DNA from: Chrysoporthe austroafricana
Taxonomy: Eukaryota; Ascomycota; Sordariomycetes; Diaporthales; Cryphonectriaceae
DNA: 64,000 nucleotides
Assembly (NCBI GenBank): GCA_001051155.2
Contig: JYIP02000007.1
Coordinates: 374,342-438,341 of the forward strand
Direction: 5' to 3'
A program made the translations under genes and the position numbers. This document shows positions 54,981 through 64,000 of the stretch, one piece after another (the stretch's first letter is position 1; every line of letters begins with the position of its first letter). The notes below the pieces were generated by a model that searched no databases, had not been told where the DNA came from, and worked only from the letters and a program-made list of their open reading frames with translations.

Positions 54981-57900
54981 ATGTCGCCTCGCAGGCGTGC
55001 GGCACCACCCGGAAGTAAAGTCGCCCTGACGACGGAGAACATACCCACGATAGGCACGCCGACACCACCGACGCCGGGGACTAGCGGCCCGCGGCCCAGC
55101 CCGCGCTTCGGGGCGCACACGGCATGGAAGCACTTCTTCCACATGGTCGCGCTCGGGAGCGGGCCTACCACCACGCACCGCCGCACCCAGTCGGAGCAGC
55201 ATCACCTCCACCCCAAGACGGTCGACGATGAGGCGGCCGCCACGACGGACAGCGGGCCCGCCGGCGACGAGGCGGACCTGTACCACACCGCGACCTCCGA
55301 CCTGCCGCTGCTGAAGGACTCGACGCACCGCCATATAGAGAGGATCTTTGCCGGCCTCAGGGGCCGCGTCGGGGACTACATAACGCGGGAGCGGCTGAAA
55401 GAGTTCCTGGTCGAGACGCAGGGCGGCCTGGTGCGGCCCCTCGAGAAAGAGATATACACGCTTGGGGACTTCGTGTACGTCTGGCTGCACGACTACAGCG
55501 CGGCCCTGCGTCCGGCGGGCAAGAAAGATCTGTCGAAGCCCATCACGAATTACTTCATCAGCAGCAGCCACAACACGTATATCGGGCTCGGCAATCAGCT
55601 CAACGGCGAGGTGTCCGCGGAGGCGTACAGATCGGTCCTGGAGGGCGACTGCCGGTGTGTTGAGATAGACGTGTGGAACGGCGAGGGCTGGTCGGAGGCG
55701 CGGCCCAGGACGCCGAGCTGGTCGAAATCGCCGCGCAGCACGGACCGGGACCTCGCGCCCAGCCATAGGAGGCACCAGTCGAACCTGTCGACGCTCTCCA
55801 CGAGCTCCATACCGGACGCCGCGCGGAGCCTGGTCGACCTCATGGACCAGAAATGGCACGAACTGGCGGGGAGCGGGCGCGACCGCAGCCGCAGCCGCAG
55901 CCGCGGCCGTAGGCCCAGTGCCAACGCCAGCGCCAGCATGAGCCAGCTGCATCTGACGCTCCCGCCGGCGAGCTACAGCACGACCTCGTTGGAGAACGAC
56001 CTGCTCGATCCGAATGATATAGGGCCGCCGCTGCGCCACGTGAGGTCGGCGGAGTCCCTGAGGTCGAGAGGGCGGACATCCCGGTCACGGTCAAGGTCTA
56101 GAGAGCCGCCGAAGCGGAGGATCGAGCCCGAAGTGACGCATGCGCACACGGTCCAGGGGCTCGGCGACGTGGGTCTCGCGGGCCGCATACCTCTGCGGGA
56201 GGTCTGCCGGGTGATCAGGGAGTCGGCCTTCAAGACCAACAAACTCCCGATCATCGTCAGTCTGGAAGTGCACGCCACCGGCGAGCAGCAGGACATGATG
56301 GTGGAAATCATGAAGGAGGAGTGGGGTGACCATCTGCTGGACAGGAAACTGGCAGACTGCAATCCGGCAGAGAGGCAGCCCCGACTGGAGGAGCTGGTGG
56401 AGAAGATTCTGGTGAAGGTGAAGAGACCAGCCGCAACAGGCCTCAGCTCTTCCAGGGGCAACAGCCAATTGACGGTACCATTATTACACGAAGACGATGC
56501 GGGCACCGACGACGAGCGATTGTCAGTGGCGGGAGACCTCGCTGCGCAGGGCAGCGACGTTTCTCAAGTGATCAAGAAGTCCAAGACTGTGATCGGACAA
56601 GCACTGGGCGAGCTGGCCATCTACACGCACAGCGAGCACTTCAGAGACTTCTCCGCGCCAGGAGCCCAGTCTATCTCGCACATTTTCTCGATCGACGAGT
56701 ACAAGATCCTCAAACTGCATCAGGTCAAGCACCGGGAGATGTTCTTGCACAACCGGAAGTATTTTATGCGCGCATATCCCCACTCGACTCGAGTAAACTC
56801 GACCAACCTCGATCCATCGCTGTACTGGAGGAAAGGTGTGCAGATGGTTGCCTTGAACTGGCAGCGATCGCATGTCGACGAGGCCATGATGCTGAATAGC
56901 GCCATGTTTGAGTCTGAGCAGGGTTGGGTGCTGAAGCCGGAGGGTTACCTCAGCAGTGACAGCACAACATCGCAGGCTGAAGGCGGAAAGCACAGGGCCC
57001 TCAAGCGGCTTTGCATCACGGTCCTGGCCGGACAGCTCCTCCCGTTCCCAGGAGAATCCGACGGCGAGAGCGACAGCAGCACGGTATCCAGTGTGAGCAC
57101 CTCGGACAGCACGGGCTTCAGGCCATTCATCAAGTGCGAGCTCCACGTCGAGACGCCCGAGGAGCGCAATGAGAAGAAGGCAATCAAGAGCGGGCTTGCC
57201 CAGGATGGCCAGTACAAGCTGGTGACAAAGTGCAGCGAGACTGAAAATCCTGATTGGGGTGTTGGCCAAGTTCTTGAGTTCCCACCCATCGCAAACCTTG
57301 TTGAGGAACTCAGCTTCGTCAGGTAAGCCACGATGCTCCGAGCCTCCGAGCAGAGCTGAACCTTCCTACGACCTCGTGACCCAATCCCTCCCCCCCCACC
57401 CCTTGGCTGCCCCATGTCTTCGTCACGTATCACATTTGTCAACCTGCACCAACCGCCGCGTGTGGTGTACCGGAATGGCCCCGTCCCTTATTTCCTCGAG
57501 GAGCGGCTGCAAGTACGCGATCTGCATACTGCGACCGACCCCAAATGCACACCACCATCAGGAAAGGGCCTTCCGTTGAGGCAAGATTGATAGCCTTAAC
57601 TAGGAGAGCTGAGACCGCAGGGTGGGATTTGCATGCACGCGGGTGTGAAGAGTGGGCAACGAACGGCTTGACTGAGCTGGCAGCCGGCGTGGCACGCTGA
57701 GACGTCGCATAGGGAGACCTGGCTGCGTTTGCGCTGTGACGCGCAGAACAGACATGTCATTCGTGTCGCGTTGCTTGCATCTTCCGTCTGCATCATCGGC
57801 TTACCTCGCTGTGACTACCCGGACGAGATCCGGTGCTACTGGGCCACCGTGCAACGTTGTGGTGAACTTTGGCTGCGATGTTGTTCTGTTCAACGGCCAA

Positions 57901-58151
57901 GTGGCATCTTGGCATGACAACCTTTCGACATTCCTCGACACTACATCGTGGAGAGTTCTTTTGCTGATTCTTCTTCCACACACAGGCTCAAGATCGAAGA
58001 CGAAGGGCTCGTCAAAGATAAGCTTGCAGCTTGGGCCTGCATCCGGCTTGACCGGCTGCAACAGGGATACCGATTTATTGACCTGAAAGATGCTCACGGA
58101 AAGTCCAGTGCCGGAAAATTGCTGGTCAAGATCGACAAGTTGGTTCAATAA
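54981..58151 (+). CDS. Phosphoinositide-specific phospholipase C (delta-like)
   Basis: Two exons (54981-57322 and 57986-58151) give 835 aa. The enzyme hydrolyses PtdIns(4,5)P2 to IP3 and diacylglycerol at membranes. A disordered N-terminus and a short EF-hand-like helical region (about 110-180) precede the X domain, which opens NYFISSSHNTYIGLGNQLNG (first catalytic His 197) and CVEIDVWNGEG. About 147 Ser/Arg-rich residues (236-382) are then inserted. The X domain resumes with the second catalytic His region (EVTHAHTVQG), IPLREVCRVIRESAF and KLPIIVSLEVH. The Y domain has ELAIYTHSEHFRDF, AYPHSTRVNSTN and GVQMVALNWQ. The C2 domain is completed by exon 2 (LKIEDEG, ending LVKIDKLVQ). The 663-nt intron is by far the longest in the window. 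An AG|G phase match supports the junction. Confidence 0.9.
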
Positions 58152-61100
58152 TGGTGTTGGAAGACACGTACGCTATGAAGGCCGAGCGAGGCTGGCGCAG
58201 AAGATGCATGGCCATCTCAGCGATGCATGGGAGCTGTTACATTTCAGCTTCCCCAGGTTGGTTCTCCCATGACCGGCTGGCATGGGTTCAGATCCTCATC
58301 GAATGGTTTTCGGAGTTGGCGCAAAGAATTTCGGTCGGATGAAATGACAACGGACCATAGTTCCGGCGGGAAAGTTGCCACTCGGGATGATTGTCATAAT
58401 TTTTTTTTCCTCCCTTCCTTCTCTTTGCACCTGTAGAGATCTGCCATACCAGATAGGATACCCACTGGCGCGTATGACGACAATGCGTTCTGCACTTTAG
58501 CCCTGAGATACGGCGTTCTCCGTCGTAGCATGATATGCCAAGATATGCAACACTCTTTACTTCAATGGGCCGGTTCGGTCCTCACTTCACTCGTTGCTCG
58601 TATATCCTGTACGATCCGAAGGAGGCGCGAGCCCTGGGCGCCAAGCCAAGAAATACCTCATCATCAAAGCGTCGCTGCGAAGTTAAGACCAGCAGCGAGA
58701 AGTGTGTAGTGTGCTCGGGGCCTCGATCTTTGAAGCTAAGCAATAAAGAGAGCGCCCAGCATAGCAGAGCTACGTGCGCATTGATGGTCTATCCGGCTAT
58801 CATCCCAAGTTCGGTATTATAGCCTATGTGCCACGGGTCAACACAGGCAATGCATGTCCGATATTATACAACCAAAGGACTCTAACGAAGCGTGGGAGCA
58901 TGTTGACCTCATGACCACTCAGGCCCGACAGCGATGTCGGATCGAATAGGCGAGTGCGCCGGGTGCGCCGGGAACGTCTTTGGCATATTGTGTGCGACCT
59001 CGGATGGTCTCATTGACGGTACACAGGTAGGGGCTGACAATGGCTTCTGTATGTTTTCCTAGCAGTCTGAAGCCTTTGTGTTACGCTATAGGTGGGATGC
59101 TGTATTCTGACCCGACTCTGATCCCTGTCAATCATGGCAGTGGTGACCTTTTGAGCCTCATTTGTAGCGGACCGTATTCATCACGGTGCGCATGCGATTT
59201 CTAGACCACTGAGCCGTATCGCAAGGCTGGTGTGTTTGGAGGCTTGGCTGTCAATGGCTCGCCTCTGGTTTTGTTTGGGCGGTGTGGGTGCAGCCAGCCT
59301 GTCAGTGCTGCAATTGGCCGAGCCATTACCGAAACGGAAATTCTATGGTTTGCTTTGGCTGCGAGTTTCTTCGCCTGTCGGTCAGGGTCGGCCGGTTCCT
59401 GCTCTGCCCCTGGGATCACCCTCCGAGTTGAGAGGTACTGGGATTATCTTCGAGACGGGGAGACGGAGAGTCACGAAGGAGACAGCGATTGCTTTTGTGG
59501 GCCGATGCTGTGGATCACCCGTAGAAGACGACCCGGCTGGCTGGTAAAGTGCGACACTGGCACGGCTGCGATCCGCGGGTGAGCCAACGAGCCTCCGCCC
59601 TTTGCGAAAATCGGAACGTCGCATACAAAGATGATTTGGTCGAGGTGGCTGTGTCTCTCAAGCTGCTGCTCGAACATCGAACGTCCGGTCTCGATAATGG
59701 GGCGATCGTGATTCAAAAGAAGCGACGGTCGAACGCTTCGATTCACGAACGACACTCCAGTCCTAGCCCTGTGCCGCCACCATTTTAGATGCGACCGGGG
59801 AAGCGGAGTGGACTACTCGAATCTGAAGTGCGCTGGAGTGCCATCGTATTAAGTGGGGTCTTTCTCGCTATCGGTCGCGACAGCGCTGCTGGGTCGGCGC
59901 AAATGTGACCTGTCATACTTTTGATATTTGCTTTCGCAAGCCTCCCCTAGATTTGTCAAAATCGAGATTGAACAGATCCGCATTAGTACCGTCTCATCTG
60001 GCATTGGCCCACAGCGTAAAGTGGCGATGGGGAGATCGATTGTGCTCCGTAGGCTGCAGCACCTCATCATGGAAGGGTCGATCTGCCCAAGAGCGGCGCT
60101 AATCTCCACGCAGACCCCAGCAGGCTGTTCTCCAAGCCTTTACGACGTCGCGTGTAGATGGTACTTGGCGCGGCCCACGCCTCGGCCGATGCGGAGACAG
60201 GCTTGTGTCACCTCATGAATGAGGCTCTGCTCTCGGACAGTTTCTCAGCCGCACTGGGCCGTGCCTCCTGGCCCAAGCCAAGGGTCACAAAGATAGCCCG
60301 CGCCCGCCTTGGACGGACAGTCGCGAGGTGCGCTGAGGCGGCAGTCAACGATTCTCATGCCTCAGATGTGAGATGCCCACCTCCCCCCTCCCCAACGTTC
60401 GCTAATTTTGAGAACCGTCTCGTGTTGACTTCTGCGTAAGGGGGAGGGGCTCGGCGACGGACACAGCGTCGGTGCCGTGATCATCCTATAGCGAAAAAGC
60501 AAGTCAAATATTCGGTGAAGACGCAGGTCCAGCCGGCGCCGCAGCGTGTCGCGTTGCTTGACAGCGACCGAGCCTACGTATGACCCTGCCGATCTTGACC
60601 CTCTGGAGACGGATTGGTATGCGCTGTAGCAGGGTGCCTTGCGTCCCGAAGGACGGTGGTGTTGGGCGGCGATGATGCCTCGGAGTCTAAATTCGGAATT
60701 CCTACCCAACGCCTCGGCCGGGGTCCGCGGTTGCTCCGTACGGTCAGCTCCGAACAAGACTTGCCCAATTCTCAGATCCCGGGGCAATGAAATGAGCCAC
60801 GAGGTAGGGTGGTGCCGCCAGTGGAGAATTTCTGATTGTCAGTGTCAAAGGAGCCGTCAGGCAAGCAAGGCAGTAGGCGGCTCTTCCGAAATGAGCGGAC
60901 ATGATGGCTGTGGAGGAGATGGGTCTGCACGATGAAAGGGTGATAGGGCTGTGATGGGAGGCCGGAGGAGTACGCACGACATCGGTCCGTATCGCATATG
61001 ATGATGAGACAGCCTGGGCAACTCTCCGGTCGTGGGTGAGTGGGTGGTGGTGGTTGCAAGGGCCGCCGGTAAGGAGTGAAGCCGTCCCTGTTGTATACTC

Positions 61101-63344
61101 CAGAAATGATGAGACCTTGTTTCTGCCGATATGGACTCAGACAGTTGGTAGGGAGGAGGCGGTGAAAAATAGAAAATGCAACGAAAGAATAAAAAATCGT
61201 CCGAAAAAATACATGTATGCCATGAAGAGATGTTGTATCAACCAGGAGTTAGGGGGGGGGTGGAAACCGGGACAAGACTAGTCGTGGTGTGTCTTTCCGA
61301 GGAACTGATCCGGATGGTTCGTGGACCAGGTGCATGGTGGAGATGTGATAGCGGAACGGCATCGTTCCATCACACGCAGTTCGTTCTGCTCGTAAGAAGC
61401 GGTGAGGGCTGGATGCGAGGAGGCCAAGCTGCAGTGGTGTCTTAAAAGAAAAAATTTATTGTCAGGCACAAGAAGAAACATATGGGCAGCTGACATCCTC
61501 TGGGTTGAGATGGGCAGGTGGGCGGGAGGGGCTGAGGCAGTACAGCAAAAAGTGCGATTTCCGGATACAGCAACTTACACAAGTTCAAGGACTTGGGAGA
61601 CTAGGGTACCCCTCGCCGGGGACACCACCTCGACGTCTGCATAGCAAAGTAAAGTAAAAACCACCGGGCACCTCCAGGAGAACCAACCCTGCATTCTACA
61701 AAGAACCTTGGAGGTCTCGCACGACTTTTCTCTAAGATAAGGTTTCCAGGATGAGGCACTGAAACTCTGTTCCAAGCGTGCTCAAACAGGCGGCGCGATG
61801 AAGGGGCTTGGGTGTAAGGATATAAAAAAGTGAGATCTGATATTCCCTCCAACCACTAGCCCTGAATCTGACTACCTAGGTACGGTCAAGATCCAACCAT
61901 CAACGTCTCTCCCTCCCACCCCCAAAGGCGCAGAGAGGCCTGAAAACCATGCGTTCATTGGCCGGCTGTCAAGGGTATGCTCACCTTGAATCACATCTGA
62001 CGTTAGCCTCGTCTTTCACTTCCGGTATTCCGCGGCGGCTAACAGGTCATGTTACCGCCGGCCGGGCTCCTGGGCTCATGCCTGCACCACAGTACTCGGA
62101 CGAGGATGTCTCAGTGCAGTCCTGTGGCCAAAGCGCAGGACGCCCCGAGTATAAGACAGTACGGTATCCACCGTCGTCGTGCCGTCTGGCGACAGCAGAG
62201 GCGAAGGGGACTGCTGCGCAGCGGGAGGCGGCGAGGTGAGGGCCGGCAGCGCTGACGAGGCAGGGCCGAGAGGGAGAGCAGAAAATATACCAGGCTGGAC
62301 CGGACCCCACCTGCTGAAACCGCCGGGATCTCAAACTATCACTTCTCTCACGGAGCAAAAGTTGATAAGAATCGAAGATGCTGTCGGCGATCTTGCGCAA
62401 GTCATCCCCACATGGCAAGTTCCCTCTACCGCGAAGATGGGATGAGCGGTCCCTTTAGATCAGGCACCCCTGCCCTCGGGCGCAAGGGTCGTCGCCGGTA
62501 CCTTGCGGGTACCGCAGAGCCGCGACAACGCGCACGCGGTACCCCCAGAGACTTGTGCCCCGGGACGGAATCCGCGACCAGTGATCTCCACCAGACCCAC
62601 TTCGATCGTGTCTTCGATTGCCCCGACTTCACGCCTGGCGCTCGGCCTGGGTTCCTTTTCTTCCTCTTCCTCCTCGCCCAGCGCCCGGCAGGATTGTTCT
62701 GCAGTCTCACCAGCAGAGTTTTACCAAGCCCAAGCCGAACCCACAGTTCATTTACTTTCATCCCTTCGGCCGGCCATGCGTCCTAAGTTGAGACACGCTT
62801 TCTGATAGACTTTGGTGCCGGCATTCCAGCTACGGTAGTCCAACCCCATCGAGTGGTGCGGTGTGTACGTGCGTGTGTATGCCTGTATCTATGTATCTAT
62901 GTACGACGATCGAAGGTGATTACCCTCTCCGTCTTTCTCTGGAGCATGGGCCTGCACTTGGCTACACATCTGCCCATCGAGTGCCAATGCTGCTTTTGTT
63001 GGTAGGGAGGGCATGGGACATCCGTCCGGCTGTTGCATCCGCGTCCCCGTCAAGGACACGACGGCTTCCCCCTTCACCGTGGACATCTTCCTTTACTTCT
63101 CCTCCTTTAGACCGCCTGATCCCTGCGGCGGGCTCTCAGAAGACATGCCGGCCGTTTTTGTGAGAGTATATAACTCCTCGCCTTGCCCTTCCTCTGGCTG
63201 CCCTCCCCTCTTTGCCTCATCCTCTTGTGCCGTGCTACTCCAGCGAGAATCCCAAGTATCACCGAACGCCAGATCCCTCTTATATTCTCCCCGTCTCAAG
63301 TCTTCAGAAAGCACCCAATATCTAGTTACTTCAGCGCCGACAGA
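58152..63344. other. 5.2-kb gene-poor region
   Basis: No protein or RNA family was recognised. Open frames on both strands are short, overlapping and motif-free. 60360-60430, 61900-61940 and 62640-62690 are CT-rich. The last 250 bases form the promoter/leader of the CxxC microprotein gene. Small unannotated multi-exon genes may be hidden here; I could not assemble any with confidence. Confidence 0.4.
63167..63173 (+). promoter_or_regulatory. TATA-like box of the CxxC microprotein gene
   Basis: GAGAGTATATAACTCC contains TATATAA about 175 bases upstream of ATG 63345, followed by a CT-rich leader (CCTTGCCCTTCCTCTGGCTGCC...). The arrangement fits a strong fungal core promoter. Confidence 0.5.
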
Positions 63345-63637
63345 ATGGTCCACCCCATTATCCCGCGCGACCTGGGCGTCAAGGCTGTCCAAGCCCCCCC
63401 TCGCCCGGAGCCCTTCCCTATGCCGCCCTCTCTTCCACGCCGCGATCTCTCGTTCAGCGACCCAAACATCCGATCTCGGCCTGTACGTGCCCCAACCTCG
63501 TCGTGCAAGTTCGACAGAGTTCTGACCTCGTTCCACAGCTTCCTGGTGTGCGCTGCCCTACCTGCGCCAGGGCCGGCAAGGAGTCCTGGGTGATCCCCGG
63601 CCGCGCATGCAGCACCTGTGGCACGCCGTGCTTCTAA
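63345..63637 (+). CDS. 78-aa CxxC microprotein (probable zinc-ribbon-like)
   Basis: Two exons, 63345-63482 and 63539-63637, are separated by a 56-nt GT-AG intron in phase 0. The first encodes a Pro/Arg-rich N-terminus starting MVHPIIPRDLGVKAVQAPPR and ending SDPNIRSRP. The second encodes LPGVRCPTCARAGKES and WVIPGRACSTCGTPCF, ending at TAA. Four of the five cysteines form two CxxC knuckles (CPTC and CSTC) 18 residues apart, a spacing able to hold one zinc ion; a fifth Cys (TPCF) precedes the final Phe. Without splicing neither half looks like a gene. A TATA box and CT-rich leader precede it. I know no characterised family; a small zinc-binding regulator or structural peptide is a guess. Confidence 0.7.
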
Positions 63638-64000
63638 GTTTGTTGGGAGGATGATCGACTGGAGCCTGTGTCTGTCTCACTGCGCCGAGTCCCCGGAGAC
63701 ACATACACATACCTCGACCAGGCTCTAGTCTTTCTGGGCCACGTCAACGAGAACAAGGTTGCTGCCGTAGAGGTTTCACTTGCAGATCGACTGCCTGCTT
63801 GTTTCTGTTGCACTTCAGAGGCGGAGCTTCACAGCATCCGGTTGGGAGATTATGAGCTTGTTTAAGATGTTTTCCTGTCCTTTCCCCCCCTCCCTCACGG
63901 GAGGATGAAGCACCAAGAGCTGCCATTCATTATTTCTCCTGTTTTTGATGTTTTGGAATGGCGTCGACCGAGGGGCAAAAGCGCAGACAAACCAGGCTGT
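63638..64000. other. 3' flank of the microprotein gene
   Basis: An open frame at 63668-63865 shows no recognisable domain and is probably 3' UTR or chance. A C/T-rich run at about 63880-63896 is the only compositional feature. Confidence 0.35.

Noticed and set aside
58690..58745. 5S rRNA-like stretch (GATCTTTGAAGCTAAGC)
   Set aside because: Only one internal segment is similar; the conserved GGGATCCCGTCCGCTC-type and 3' regions of fungal 5S genes are missing.
62047..62418. 123-aa minus-strand open frame
   Set aside because: No motif, antisense to an equally open frame, and composition typical of chance frames in GC-rich DNA.

Overview
The window looks like nuclear DNA of a filamentous ascomycete (Pezizomycotina, probably Sordariomycetes). 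Genes are split by short GT-AG introns (mostly 55-170 nt). Several protein types are typical of that group: a HeLo-domain pseudokinase, a NACHT/STAND protein, a kinase-ankyrin fusion, a DUF3433 membrane protein, fungal CorA-like and G1-peptidase families, and a Cab2-type enzyme. No rRNA, tRNA or CRISPR array was seen. All exon structures were built by hand from splice signals, reading phase and remembered family conservation, so no boundary is experimentally supported.

Layout. 0-9 kb holds housekeeping genes: an RRM/Gly-rich CPSF6-like protein (-), an Mpv17/PMP22 membrane protein (+) and phosphopantothenate-cysteine ligase (+). 9-19 kb holds decayed or divergent material: a transposon remnant, a CAX-type exchanger paralogue that has lost its signature residues, a DUF3433 gene with four in-frame stops and one frameshift, and an MFS transporter scrap. 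19-31 kb contains a small hypothetical gene and a compact three-gene block. In it, a 1278-aa kinase-ankyrin protein (-) is divergent from a HeLo + pseudokinase protein (+), which is followed about 200 bp later by a NACHT protein (+) with a HeLo-like N-terminus. This block looks like a fungal allorecognition or programmed-cell-death module and is the most interesting part of the window.

32-36 kb is one long gene (-) for a possibly N-myristoylated disordered protein. 36-41 kb is GC-rich and has no recognisable gene. 41-53 kb holds a G1 (eqolisin) peptidase with a frame problem, a tiny cupin (-), a doubtful hypothetical gene, a CorA-like transporter and a kinase-VWA fusion protein. 54-58 kb is a phosphoinositide phospholipase C with an insertion inside its catalytic X domain and an unusually long last intron. 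58-63 kb is gene-poor. At 63.3 kb there is a 78-aa two-exon CxxC microprotein.

Functionally the window mixes signalling (PLC, two kinases, one pseudokinase, a NACHT switch), transport and metabolism. The signalling and cell-death genes at 21-31 kb are the only set whose arrangement suggests that they act together.
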